A DNA stretch of 54,477 nucleotides from an uncultured Eggerthellaceae bacterium (GTDB taxonomy: Bacteria > Actinomycetota > Coriobacteriia > Coriobacteriales > Eggerthellaceae): positions 1 to 54,477 of the forward strand of contig CANSWY010000011.1 in NCBI GenBank assembly GCA_947650915.1, written 5' to 3'. Under the pieces are notes generated by a model. It saw only the letters and a list, made by a program, of their open reading frames with translations. It made no database searches and had not been told where the DNA came from. A program made the position numbers and the translations under genes. Below are positions 41,660 to 50,194 of the stretch, one piece after another (the first letter of the stretch is position 1; every line of letters starts with the position of its first letter).

Positions 41660-42694
41660 CTAGGCCTCCTGGAAGAGCAGTATCGAGTTGGTTTTGAAGA
41701 AGGGCGTGCCCGCGTTGTCGGCAGGCACCGCCACGCAGTAGAACGTGCTGAGCTTCCCTAACAGGGACGGGTCGATGACGCCCTCCACCACGGCCACGCC
41801 CCCTTTGCTCAGCTCTACGGCGCTCGATGTCTCTCCGTTCATCGCCATCGGCTGGTGATCGAGGAAAAAGGAGATGTGGTAACGCGCACCAGGAGTGCCG
41901 CACAGGGTGAAACGCACGGCTACCGGTTCGGCAATGGGAAGGTTGTCGAATACCGTGTCGCCATTGAGGGTGAGCGTGTAATAGACCCCGTCATCCAGCG
42001 CATCCATGGTTATATCCAGCCATCCCGCCTGGGCCAGGTCGTTCTCCAGGTACCGGGACGTGACCTTTTCCCCGTGCACGCTGCAGGAGGAAAGAGCCTC
42101 CACCGGGTTCAGCGCCGTGGTGGTGGACGAAGGGGAGTCGACGTTGAAGTGCATCTCCACACTGGCGGGAAGCGCATTGTGATACCACCCGTAGCTGGAC
42201 GTGCTTTCCATGTCCGGCTGGAAGTCGGGGTTCGTGATGCTGACGATAGTCAGGTTCAGCGTGTCGCCGCCGTGCCCGGCCACCGGCTCGAAGAGGAAGA
42301 CAGCGTCTTGATCTTCTGCCGCATCGAATGTATGGCAAAAGGCATAATCGGACGGACGGTTGTCAGTGCGGTAGGGCTGGGGTTTCCCGTCCAGGAAAAG
42401 GAGGAACCCTATGCTTTCCAGGTCTCCGCTGACAGAAAAACGATAGTCCAGGCGAAACTCTCCGCCATCGTAGGGAAACGGCTCCCGCTCACCGCTGTCG
42501 GACAGGGGCGGATCGGCGACCTCGTGGCTGAGCATGGCCATAAGGCTCGCGTCGTTCTGGGCTTCTTCGAAGGGGTTTGACGCATCGCTTTGCGCAGGTG
42601 CGAGAGCTTCTTCCGGAATGTCGTAACCGCTGCAGGCGGAGATGGGCAGAAGAGCCGTCCCCAGCAGCACGGCCAAAATGGGTTTCATTCGCAT
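41660..42694 (-). CDS. Lipoprotein, first gene of the ABC transcript
   Basis: A 344-residue lipoprotein with signal AVLLGTALLPISAC and lipobox ISAC. It is mostly beta-rich, without a family I recognise. ATG 42694 follows AAGGAGG at 6 nt. Preceded by a TTGAC-N6-TTGAC site (42739-42754), as is the regulator gene. Confidence 0.8.
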   Translation of the reverse strand: MRMKPILAVLLGTALLPISACSGYDIPEEALAPAQSDASNPFEEAQNDASLMAMLSHEVADPPLSDSGEREPFPYDGGEFRLDYRFSVSGDLESIGFLLFLDGKPQPYRTDNRPSDYAFCHTFDAAEDQDAVFLFEPVAGHGGDTLNLTIVSITNPDFQPDMESTSSYGWYHNALPASVEMHFNVDSPSSTTTALNPVEALSSCSVHGEKVTSRYLENDLAQAGWLDITMDALDDGVYYTLTLNGDTVFDNLPIAEPVAVRFTLCGTPGARYHISFFLDHQPMAMNGETSSAVELSKGGVAVVEGVIDPSLLGKLSTFYCVAVPADNAGTPFFKTNSILLFQEA

Positions 42695-42738
42695 ACAGGA
42701 CCTCCTTTGCGCTTTCTGTTCCAGCCTAGGGCGCAAAA

Positions 42739-42754
42739 GTCAAAAACCGGTCAA
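42739..42754 (-). promoter_or_regulatory. TTGAC direct repeat, lipoprotein-ABC promoter
   Basis: On the minus strand TTGACCGGTTTTTGAC: two TTGAC half-sites 11 bp apart, one helical turn, as bound by OmpR-type regulators. The upstream TTGACC could also be the -35 element. The same arrangement is found at 44818-44833. Confidence 0.65.
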
Positions 42755-42818
42755 GCGGCGAAAGAATTCAGAGATGCTGAAGGGGGTGCTGGTGAAGATC
42801 GACGGCAGCGGTTTTGCG

Positions 42819-44108
42819 TCAGCTGTTCCCGGCGTTTCCTTGGGAGCGATCGACAGCGATCAGCGCCTTTGCGCAGGCACCCGCATCGCCATTCGACAGT
42901 TCTAGGGACCCTCCCAGTTTCCTGCAGAATATCCGGCTCATGGCAAGCCCCAGCCCCAAATGGCCACCGGAGCCATCCTCGGTGAAGAACAAGGCGTCCC
43001 TCTTTCGGAGCGCTGCCTCTGAGAAGCCGGGGCCGTCGTCGGTCACCGTGGCCGCTAGCAGTTCTCCTTCCAGGTGGAACTCAAGGACGATCTCGCGGCG
43101 GGCAAAGCGTTGGGCATTGCCCACGAGGTTTTCGAGAATGCGGTACAGAAGCTCGCCGTCGAAGACAGCTGTGCGCTCCGGTACGGAGATGCGACAGGTC
43201 AGCTGCGCGGAACCGTCGCGGCACAGCACGGCCAAAGAACCGCCCAGGCCCTCCAGAAACTCCGGAAGGCTCTCCTCTTCAAGGCGAACCTTCACCTCCT
43301 CGATGGCTCCTACCTCGCGCATGGCTTCGGTGTAGCGCTCCATGCGATCGGCGGCGGATTCCAAGTTGACAAGCGCCCGATCCAGCTCCTCATCGGTCAG
43401 AAGACCCGCCTTGCGGCTTTCCTGCAAATGCTCCACATAACCTCTCATGATGGCGATGGGGTTGCGCAGATCGTGGGCCACGGATGCCTGGAGGGATCGG
43501 CGCTCTTCCAGCATGTCCCACAGAAGGCGGTTGTTGCCTTCGAGAGCCTGGCGCATGCTCTCGAAGGCAACGCAGAGCTGGCCCAACTCGTCGGCGGAAG
43601 CGCAATGCACCCGAAAGTCGAGGTCTTGACGGCGGACGTGGGCGGTCGCGTCGGCGAGCGCGCGAATAGGCGGCTCCAACTTCTTCCGGTAGAACCATTG
43701 CCCCGCCAGGGCGATGCCAAGGACGGCGAACAGGAGCGGCAGCCCGACCATGGCCGCCTGCGAAGCGCGATAGGCGGCTTTCGCCTTATCCGTGAGCATC
43801 GAGAAGCTGGAGTCTATGCGGTTGACGGCGTAACTTGCCGTTTGGTCGGGATCGCCTTCCGCGCCGTCCTGGACGAGGCGGCCGAGCGACTGCGCCTGTC
43901 CGCCGATCTCAACTCGAGTGGTCGCTTCTGAGACGGTGCCGTCGGCAGCAGTGATCCTCTGGGTGAGCCATGCCTCGTTGGAATCTGGCAGGATGGATTT
44001 CTGCAGCTGACTGCAGCCAAAGATCGCGAGGCCGCTGGCTAGAGCAACGGCGAGCATGGTCACCGCCACGGTTCGAGCGAACTCGCCTTTGAGGGACTTC
44101 TTCATCAT
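42819..44108 (-). CDS. Sensor histidine kinase
   Basis: A 429-residue membrane kinase. Two TM helices (AVTMLAVALASGLAIFG, near 120-140 QAAMVGLPLLFAVLGIALAG) flank a periplasmic domain, then HAMP (RALADATAHVRRQDLDFRV), the HisKA box SVAHDLRNPIAIM with phosphoacceptor His, and a HATPase with NLVGNAQRF, DDGPGF and GLGLAMS. Its ATG overlaps the regulator stop (ATGA). Likely senses the ligand handled by the downstream lipoproteins and ABC transporter. Confidence 0.9.
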   Translation of the reverse strand: MMKKSLKGEFARTVAVTMLAVALASGLAIFGCSQLQKSILPDSNEAWLTQRITAADGTVSEATTRVEIGGQAQSLGRLVQDGAEGDPDQTASYAVNRIDSSFSMLTDKAKAAYRASQAAMVGLPLLFAVLGIALAGQWFYRKKLEPPIRALADATAHVRRQDLDFRVHCASADELGQLCVAFESMRQALEGNNRLLWDMLEERRSLQASVAHDLRNPIAIMRGYVEHLQESRKAGLLTDEELDRALVNLESAADRMERYTEAMREVGAIEEVKVRLEEESLPEFLEGLGGSLAVLCRDGSAQLTCRISVPERTAVFDGELLYRILENLVGNAQRFARREIVLEFHLEGELLAATVTDDGPGFSEAALRKRDALFFTEDGSGGHLGLGLAMSRIFCRKLGGSLELSNGDAGACAKALIAVDRSQGNAGNS

Positions 44109-44779
44109 GCCTTCCACCGGTACCCCATTCCCCAGACCGTTTCAATGGGCTCGCTGCCGCAGGCTTCCGAGAGCTTCCGGCGTATTTTGCGCACGTGCTC
44201 TTTGACGACGCCGGCATCCCCTTGGCCGTCGATGCCCCATACTGCCGCGTAGATGCGCTCACGGTCGAAAACCTGGTTGGGATGCGACACTAGGAAATTC
44301 AAGATGTCGAACTCGCGCTTCGAGAAGGCTATTTCCCGATCCCCGGAGAACACCTTCCGCTGGGACCGATTGATGAGGAGGCCCTGCGCGGCCACCACTT
44401 CCGATGTTTGGCACCCCCGGGCTTCCCGGCGCAGGTGCGCCTCGATGCGCGCCGTCAGTTCTCGCAGGCTGAAAGGCTTCGTGATGTAGTCGTCCCCGCC
44501 AGCAACAAGCCCGTCAACCTTGTCCTGCTCGGCGATGCGCGCCGTAAGAAACAAAATAGGGCAGCCCACGTGGTTCCTGATGGTCTGGCAAAGCTGCAGC
44601 CCGTTTGTCCCCGGCATGCCGATGTCCAACAAGATAAGGTCGGGCTTCCAGTCCAGCTTCGCCAGAGCCTCTTCTGCGTTGTTGGCTTTGCAGACCGAAT
44701 ATCCGCGCTGGGTCAGGTGTGCATCCAGCAGATCAGTGAGCATGGGCTCGTCATCAACCACGAGAATCTTTTGGGTCAT
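44105..44779 (-). CDS. OmpR-family response regulator
   Basis: A 224-residue regulator. Receiver with DDE near 8-10, phosphoacceptor in LILLDIGMPG, Thr in LTARI and Lys in YITKPFS. Winged HTH with GDREIAFSKREFDIL and KIRRKL. ATG 44779 follows TTGGAGG. The TTGAC repeat at 44818 upstream suggests autoregulation. Confidence 0.9.
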   Translation of the reverse strand: MTQKILVVDDEPMLTDLLDAHLTQRGYSVCKANNAEEALAKLDWKPDLILLDIGMPGTNGLQLCQTIRNHVGCPILFLTARIAEQDKVDGLVAGGDDYITKPFSLRELTARIEAHLRREARGCQTSEVVAAQGLLINRSQRKVFSGDREIAFSKREFDILNFLVSHPNQVFDRERIYAAVWGIDGQGDAGVVKEHVRKIRRKLSEACGSEPIETVWGMGYRWKA

Positions 44780-44817
44780 GTTGTTGCCTCCAATCCTGTG
44801 GATCATAAGACGGGAAA

Positions 44818-44833
44818 GTCAAAAAACCGTCAA
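44818..44833 (-). promoter_or_regulatory. TTGAC direct repeat, regulator promoter
   Basis: On the minus strand TTGACGGTTTTTTGAC: the same two half-sites and spacing as 42739-42754. TTGACG, 17 nt and TCTTAT follow, a fair -35/-10 pair. Confidence 0.65.
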
Positions 44834-44913
44834 GCCCGAGCAGTCCTCCGCGGCAAAGCCACAGGCATCAGATGTCCAGAAAGGCGACCTGGGTGCTTCT
44901 CTTTGTCCGCATA

Positions 44914-44940
44914 GCACAGGGGACGGTTCTGTGTGTTGTG
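44914..44940. repeat. REP palindrome, A family
   Basis: AGCACAGGGGACGGTTCTGT with GTGTTG, an A-family unit, located 5' of a short SMR-like remnant. Confidence 0.7.
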
Positions 44941-44999
44941 GCCAGGCATGGCGCAGCTGCGGCACCTGTTCGCCTTCCCTTGTGTTCTTCTCACATGCG

Positions 45000-45114
45000 C
45001 CATCATTTGACATGGCCGCTGAACGCCGTGGTGGCCGTGGGGATCGCGCTCATCATCAGCGGCGTGGTGCTCTTGGAATCCTTCCCGGATGTCCCTGAGA
45101 GAGCGGAAGGCTGA
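45000..45114 (+). pseudogene. Small multidrug-resistance-like tail
   Basis: The plus strand reads WPLNAVVAVGIALIISGVVL, a hydrophobic helix like the last segment of SMR/EamA transporters, and ends PDVPERAEG. Nothing upstream belongs to it. It is possibly another gene truncated beside an A-family palindrome at 44914-44940. Confidence 0.35.
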
Positions 45115-45126
45115 CGTTTCTCGCTG

Positions 45127-45299
45127 ATGTGCAAAAGGGACGTCCCAAATTGCACCGGGAAGGTTGCCTGATGTGCAAAAGGGACGTCCCAAATTGCACA
45201 TAGGAGAAGCCTTTCAGTGCTCATCCTCTTTTCCTATGTGCAATTTGGAACGTCCCTTTTGCACATCAGCATCCGCCATGCAGAACGTCCCTTTTGTGC
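45127..45299. repeat. D-family composite REP (copy 1)
   Basis: Units GTGCAAAAGGGACGTCCCAA ending in ATTGCAC at 45129-45155 and 45173-45199, an inverted unit at 45238-45264 and a partial at 45279-45299. The 140-bp block 45127-45266 is nearly identical to 48333-48472. GTGCAA/TTGCAC forms the outer stem and GGGACGTCCC a palindromic core. Confidence 0.9.
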
Positions 45300-45343
45300 G
45301 TTCGCGGGGTTATCATCGGGGGATCGCGCGGAAGGAGAGCGGC

Positions 45344-46018
45344 ATGCAGGTCAAGGGGCGGCACGTCCAAGGTATCCTGTTCGATGCGGATGGGACACTG
45401 ATAGACACTTACGGCACCATCTTGGCGTCTATGCGCCATGCGGTGGGAGAGGCTCTGGGCCTCCAGCTTCCGGATGCGGAGCTGATGGGCTTGGTGGGCA
45501 CGCCGCTCTCCGACCAGATGCTGCATTTTGCGCAGGGGGATGCCGAACGCGCCGATCGCGCCATGGAAGTCTATCGGCTTCACAATGCGGGCACCATCGA
45601 ACGCACGCGCGCGTTCCCGGACACGCGGGAGGCGCTCGTGCGCTTCAAGCGCGCGGGCGTGCCCATGGGAGTGGTCACCTCCAAGCGCCATGATCCGGCC
45701 GTGCGCGGCCTCACGGTCAGCGGCTTGAGCGGATTCTTCGCCTTCGTCATCGGTTGCGATGACTGGCCGGAGCACAAGCCGGATCCGGGCCCCATCCTGC
45801 ATGGTTGCGATCTGTTGGGCATCGCGCCCGGCGCATGCGCCTACGTGGGAGACAGCCCCTTCGACATCCAGGCCGGTGCCGCCGCAGGATGTTTCACGGT
45901 GGCAGCGCTCTGGGGCATGTTCCCGCCAGAGGCCCTTGCCGCCGAGCGCCCGGATCTCACCTGTTCCACGCTTGCTGCCGCAGTGGACGCCTTCGGCGTG
46001 CCGGGCCTGGCGGAATGA
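45344..46018 (+). CDS. HAD-superfamily phosphatase (phosphoglycolate-phosphatase-like)
   Basis: A 224-residue HAD hydrolase. Motif I DADGTLIDT near 14, motif II VVTSK, motif III in HKPDP, motif IV GDSPFDI; a helical cap follows motif I. ATG 45344 follows GGAAGGAGA. A frame upstream starts inside the D-family REP and is unlikely. Close to PgpH/Gph-type phosphatases. Confidence 0.85.
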   Translation: MQVKGRHVQGILFDADGTLIDTYGTILASMRHAVGEALGLQLPDAELMGLVGTPLSDQMLHFAQGDAERADRAMEVYRLHNAGTIERTRAFPDTREALVRFKRAGVPMGVVTSKRHDPAVRGLTVSGLSGFFAFVIGCDDWPEHKPDPGPILHGCDLLGIAPGACAYVGDSPFDIQAGAAAGCFTVAALWGMFPPEALAAERPDLTCSTLAAAVDAFGVPGLAE

Positions 46019-46083
46019 GGCGGTAACGTTTCGAGGCGCCGGTCCGTCCAATGGTCGTGAGGCCTGAGACGGAAGGAGGCACC

Positions 46084-46677
46084 GTGGCTGATCTGTTGGC
46101 CTTGGCGCGCGCGGGAGACGGGGACGCGTTCGCGCGGCTTTTCCAGGAGCATGCTCCCATGCTCTGGAAGACGGCCGTGGCGGTGATGCATGACGAAGAC
46201 GGCGCAGCGGACGCGCTGCAGGAGACGGCGGTGAAAGCGTGGCGCGCCGTGCCGCGCTTCGATGGCAAGAGCGCGCTCTCCACCTGGCTTGTGCGCATCC
46301 TGCTGAACACCTGTTACGACGAACTGCGCGCGCGGAAGAAGGTCATCCCGTTCGAGGACATCGCGCGCGAAACGGATGCGGGCACCGCGCTCGTTGCTCT
46401 GCATGGTGCGGTGCCAGAGGACCCGGCAGAGGCTTGCGCGCGCATGGACGTGCACCGCGCGCTTGAACAACTGGGGCCGGATGACCGGCTGGTCCTTTCG
46501 CTCTTCTACGTGAGCGACCTGCCGGTGGCGCGCATCGCAGAGATGTTGGGGATCTCAGAGGGCGCGGTGCGCACGCGCCTGTCCCGCGCGCGGCGGCGCT
46601 TCAAAGAGACCTATCTGCGCGCGGGCGGTCCGCAGCGCACCATCCCGCACGAATCCCACAAGGAGGCAATGGCATGA
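46084..46677 (+). CDS. ECF sigma factor
   Basis: A 197-residue RNA polymerase sigma factor of the extracytoplasmic type. Region 2 as DAFARLFQEHAPMLW with ADALQETAVKAWRAV; region 4 as LGPDDRLVLSLFYVSDLPVA and ISEGAVRTRLSRARRR. GTG 46084 with AAGGAGG is chosen over any upstream start. Its stop overlaps the DUF4179 gene, so the pair is probably a sigma/anti-sigma unit. Confidence 0.88.
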   Translation: MADLLALARAGDGDAFARLFQEHAPMLWKTAVAVMHDEDGAADALQETAVKAWRAVPRFDGKSALSTWLVRILLNTCYDELRARKKVIPFEDIARETDAGTALVALHGAVPEDPAEACARMDVHRALEQLGPDDRLVLSLFYVSDLPVARIAEMLGISEGAVRTRLSRARRRFKETYLRAGGPQRTIPHESHKEAMA

Positions 46678-48254
46678 ACGACGATCTGATGACGAATGGT
46701 GCGGCAGGAGATGCCGCTCTCAAGGAATCCGTGACGCGGGCGCTGGACCCGGGCGGCATCCCGGACGAGGTGCAGGCGCGCCTTGACCGGACCTATGCGG
46801 CTTTCGGGAAGATCCCGCAGGAGTCTCCGCTGCGCCCGGCGCGCAGGCGCATCCGGAAGAGCGCGGTGGCCGTGAGCGTGGCGGCGGCTTGCGCCCTGTT
46901 CGCGGGCGTGGCCTATGCGGCGTCCAACCTGATCCAGATGCAGGCGGGGGATGCGGCCTTCTTCGCGCGTGATGCGAACCTGCCCGTCTACGACAGCATG
47001 GAGCCGGGCGCGCGATCGCTTTCCGCGCAGGTGGGCCAGACCGCATCCGTGGACGGTGTGGAGGTGACGCTGGATGAAGTGTCGTGCGACCGGAACGTGG
47101 CGAACCTGTATCTCACGCTGCGCAAGGAGGGCGGCTTCCGTCTGGAGGAGCTTTCGCTCTATGAGGGGTCGGCGGAAGGCGAATGGGCGCGCCTGCAACG
47201 GTTGGTGCCCGATCTTGCGTGCACGGTGACCGGCAGGGACGGCAGCGCGACCACGGTGGAGGCGCGGAAGCTGGATGCGTATCTGGATGGGGATGCCGTC
47301 CGCTGCCTTCTGCGCGTGACGCCAGAGGAGTCGATGCCCGAGCAGGTGCAGCTGGACATCCGGGCCTGGACGCAGGGCGCACAGGAGCCGCAGCCCGTGT
47401 TCGCGGTGGGGCTGGACCTGGCGGATGTGCCCGCGCCGCTGGAGGTGGCTGCGCAAGACATCACATTCAGCACAGCGCAAGGGGAGAAGGTCCTGAGGCT
47501 GGAGCGGTTCACCGCATCAGAGCTGGCCTGCGTCATGGTGACGGATCCCCAAGAGGAGACGTGGACCGATGGGACGGGCGCTGACGTCCAGGGGACGCGG
47601 CAGGGCGCGCTGGACCCGGCGCTCATCAAGGTGACCGATGATGTGGGAAACGTCCTGCTTCCTGTGGATGCCGGTGACGGCGCGGGCCACGGGTTCGGTG
47701 AATTGCGCGTGACGGAGTTCGCGGGGCTTTCCCATGAGGCGCATGCGGTGACCTTCACGCCCGTCCTGATGGACGCGGACGCCGCAGAGGCGGACCGGCA
47801 GGCGCGCGCAGAGGCCATCCAGCGCGGGGAAGCGGTGGATGATGGCCGCATGGACGTGGACGTGTCCCAGCCGGGGGCGCGCATCCCGGTGACAGGCCTG
47901 GGCGGGTATGAGGTGACAGGCTGGGATGTCCAGGGGAGCACGGTGTCCATCCGCATGAAACCCTACGGGTGGGTGATGCCGGAGTCAGTGCCGGAGCTCA
48001 TTCCGGCAGTGGACGTGAGCATGCTCACGGAGACGTGGACGGATCCGGAGAGCGGGGAAGAGCGATCAGGCGCACACGGGGCCATCCGGTATGTGAAGCA
48101 GGATTTCGCCACCGGTGAGGCGGTGCAGATGGATTCCTACTACCGGGCCAGCGAGGAAGAGCTGCGGAGCGTGACGGACTACATCGCGTTCGTGAGCCCT
48201 GCGCAGTGGTACGCGGAGGACGCGGACGCTGCACAGACGCTTCCGCTCGGGTGA
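46674..48254 (+). CDS. DUF4179 anti-sigma-like membrane protein
   Basis: A 526-residue protein. The N-terminus is a short cytoplasmic segment, then one TM (AVAVSVAAACALFAGVAYAA), then a long extracytoplasmic domain rich in beta strands; the segment LDEVSCDRNVANLYLTLR is typical of DUF4179. ATG overlaps the sigma stop (ATGA). Likely anti-sigma, releasing the ECF factor on a cell-surface signal. Confidence 0.82.
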   Translation: MNDDLMTNGAAGDAALKESVTRALDPGGIPDEVQARLDRTYAAFGKIPQESPLRPARRRIRKSAVAVSVAAACALFAGVAYAASNLIQMQAGDAAFFARDANLPVYDSMEPGARSLSAQVGQTASVDGVEVTLDEVSCDRNVANLYLTLRKEGGFRLEELSLYEGSAEGEWARLQRLVPDLACTVTGRDGSATTVEARKLDAYLDGDAVRCLLRVTPEESMPEQVQLDIRAWTQGAQEPQPVFAVGLDLADVPAPLEVAAQDITFSTAQGEKVLRLERFTASELACVMVTDPQEETWTDGTGADVQGTRQGALDPALIKVTDDVGNVLLPVDAGDGAGHGFGELRVTEFAGLSHEAHAVTFTPVLMDADAAEADRQARAEAIQRGEAVDDGRMDVDVSQPGARIPVTGLGGYEVTGWDVQGSTVSIRMKPYGWVMPESVPELIPAVDVSMLTETWTDPESGEERSGAHGAIRYVKQDFATGEAVQMDSYYRASEEELRSVTDYIAFVSPAQWYAEDADAAQTLPLG

Positions 48255-48274
48255 TCTCCCGAGCGCGCAAAGGA

Positions 48275-48311
48275 CATCCCGGACCGCACGGAGGATGCGC
48301 GATCCGGGATG
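48275..48311. terminator. Inverted repeat after the sigma/DUF4179 operon
   Basis: CATCCCGGA (48275-48283) and TCCGGGATG (48303-48311), perfect arms with no U-tract, just downstream of the DUF4179 stop. Confidence 0.45.
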
Positions 48312-48332
48312 CCCCGGACCGCAGCCGCTCGG

Positions 48333-48472
48333 ATGTGCAAAAGGGACGTCCCAAATTGCACCCGTGAGGTTGCCAGATGTGCAAAAGGGACGTCCCAAAT
48401 TGCACATAGGAGAAGCCTTTCAGTGCTCATCCTCTTTTCCTATGTGCAATTTGGAACGTCCCTTTTGCACAT
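48333..48472. repeat. D-family composite REP (copy 2)
   Basis: A 140-bp block nearly identical to 45127-45266, with units at 48335-48361, 48379-48405 and an inverted one at 48444-48470. Only a 15-nt linker differs notably. Together the two copies are direct repeats flanking a 3.1-kb segment. Confidence 0.9.
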
Positions 48473-48491
48473 TCCTTCTGCGACCGCATGC

Positions 48492-48519
48492 AAAAGGCCC
48501 CCTCATATGAGGGGGCCTT
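48492..48519 (-). terminator. Terminator of tRNA-Ala
   Basis: AAGGCCCCCTCATATGAGG with GGGCCTT is a perfect palindrome; on the minus strand it is followed by TTTTGC, so it terminates the tRNA transcript. Confidence 0.75.
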
Positions 48520-48527
48520 CGGGTTCC

Positions 48528-48603
48528 TGGTGGAGATGATGGGACTTGAACCCACGACTTCCACGTTGCGAACGTGGCGCTCTCCCAGCTGAGCTACATC
48601 CCC
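48528..48603 (-). tRNA. tRNA-Ala (anticodon CGC)
   Basis: A 76-nt tRNA including an encoded CCA. The anticodon loop is TTCGCAA between CCACG and CGTGG, anticodon CGC for GCG codons. The acceptor stem GGGGATG/CATCTCC has the G3-U70 pair that defines tRNA-Ala. TTCAAGT is the T-loop. Confidence 0.93.
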
Positions 48604-48683
48604 GGATGTTTTCGCAGCGCGAAGCTGCAACGCGATATTCTCCCCAAAACCGGGCGCGCTGTCAAACGCGCAGGGAAGAGCCG

Positions 48684-49028
48684 CTAGTTCAGCACCTGTT
48701 CCTTGTCATGGAACAGCTTGATGTTCTCAGGGGCGGGCTCCGGCGGGGTGTCATCGATGAATTCGCCGAAGATGGGCTCTCCGTCTTGGGAAAGCTCCAC
48801 CGTGCCGGTGAGCACATCAGCGAACTGGTACGAATGGCGCGCCGTGCGGCCGCGCTTGCGTTCCACTTCCATCACGAACAGACGCGGATGCACCTGGGTC
48901 AACACGCCCACGTTCTCCACGATCTTGGAGCGGCCCATGTTCGCGCGGACCTTGATCTTCTGTCCCAGGAAATCATTCAGGGTGTCATGGATGCTGTCCA
49001 CGATCTTGGACTGCTTGACCAGATCCAT
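48684..49028 (-). CDS. Veg-like protein
   Basis: A 114-residue protein. The start is ATG 49028 after AAAAGGAGC. LGQKIKVRANMGRSKIVENV followed by GVL and PRLFVMEVE matches the small Veg family, associated in Bacillus with biofilm. The C-terminal acidic tail is longer. Cytoplasmic. Confidence 0.75.
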   Translation of the reverse strand: MDLVKQSKIVDSIHDTLNDFLGQKIKVRANMGRSKIVENVGVLTQVHPRLFVMEVERKRGRTARHSYQFADVLTGTVELSQDGEPIFGEFIDDTPPEPAPENIKLFHDKEQVLN

Positions 49029-49180
49029 ACGCCGCTCCTTTTCTGTTCTGGAAATTGACTGCGACATACTAGCACCCGGGACGGTGAGCGGCAATTTTGA
49101 AAGGGCGAACGGCGCATCTCATGGAGCCCCCGTGCCAGTACAATAGCGCGAACGCAAGCTGCCGACCGTCAGGAGACGCC

Positions 49181-50161
49181 ATGTTCCTAGAAGCCTCGTT
49201 CGCAGACCTGCCCGCATTCCGCGCCGCGCACATGACGGACGCGGAGGGCGGCACCGGGTGCACCGTGTTCATCGCGCCGGAAGGGGTGGTGGCGGGCGTG
49301 GATGTGCGCGGAGGGGCGCCCGCCACGCGCGAGACGGACCTGCTGCGCCCGGAGAACATGGTGCAGCAGATCAATGCCGTGGTGCTCTCCGGCGGCTCCG
49401 CCTTCGGGCTGGAGGCGTCAAGCGGCGTGATGGAGGAGCTGGCGGCGCGCGGGATCGGCTTCAAGCTGGCGGGGGCGTGCGTGCCCATCGTCTGCGGCGC
49501 GTCCCTGTTCGATCTTCCTGTGGGAGCGCCGGTCTGGCCGGATGCGGCCGCGGGCAGGCGCGCGGCTGCGACCGCCTTCGCGGACGCTCCGGCGGATTTG
49601 GCCCAGGGCTGCGTGGGCGCGGGCACGGGGGCCACGGTGGGCAAGCTGGGGCTGCCTGAACAGGCCATGAAATCCGGCTTCGGCTGGGCTGGCCTCAAGC
49701 TGGGCGGCCTGGTGGCGCTGGCATGCGTGGCGGTGAACGCGCTGGGGAACGTGCGCGCTGAGGACGGCAGCTGGCTTGCGGGCGTGCGCGGCGAAGACGG
49801 GCGCGTGACCGATCCGCTGGTAGCTGCTGCGGCGGCGTTCGCGGCAGCCCCGGCATCGTCGGAGGACGCGGCCCCTGCCAGCAATACCACCATCGGGTGC
49901 ATCCTCACGAACGCGCAGCTCACGAAGGCGCAGGCCACGAAGGTGGCGCAGATATCCCAGGACGCCTACGCGCGCGCCATCAAGCCGGTGCATACCACCA
50001 GTGACGGTGACGCCATCTTCGTGATGGCGTCAGGCGAGGCGCCCGCGCCCACGGACGCGGTGGCCATCCTGGCGACGGAGGCCATGGAGCGCGCCATCCG
50101 CTGTGCGGTACGCCATGCGGAAAGCTCCTACGGCTTGGCGGCAGCGTGCGATCTTCCCTGA
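49181..50161 (+). CDS. P1 family (DmpA-type) peptidase
   Basis: A 326-residue enzyme of the self-processing Ntn-like P1/S58 family, relatives including L-aminopeptidase D-Ala-esterase DmpA. Near 229, ASNTTIGCILTNAQLTKAQA holds the predicted nucleophile/self-cleavage site; HTTSDGD near 275 is the second family motif. GGGTGCTVFIA near the start is typical. ATG 49181 follows CAGGAGACG. Substrate unknown. Confidence 0.82.
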   Translation: MFLEASFADLPAFRAAHMTDAEGGTGCTVFIAPEGVVAGVDVRGGAPATRETDLLRPENMVQQINAVVLSGGSAFGLEASSGVMEELAARGIGFKLAGACVPIVCGASLFDLPVGAPVWPDAAAGRRAAATAFADAPADLAQGCVGAGTGATVGKLGLPEQAMKSGFGWAGLKLGGLVALACVAVNALGNVRAEDGSWLAGVRGEDGRVTDPLVAAAAAFAAAPASSEDAAPASNTTIGCILTNAQLTKAQATKVAQISQDAYARAIKPVHTTSDGDAIFVMASGEAPAPTDAVAILATEAMERAIRCAVRHAESSYGLAAACDLP

Positions 50162-50194
50162 TGGTCCTCTGGCAGATGCGATACCATCCCGTCC

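Noticed and set aside
45127-45299. Possible CRISPR array in D-family repeats
   Set aside because: Units are palindromes in both orientations, with irregular gaps and an almost identical composite copy at 48333; they fit REPs.
49071-49092. GGGACGG near the Veg start as another REP
   Set aside because: No complementary outer arms; chance match in GC-rich DNA.
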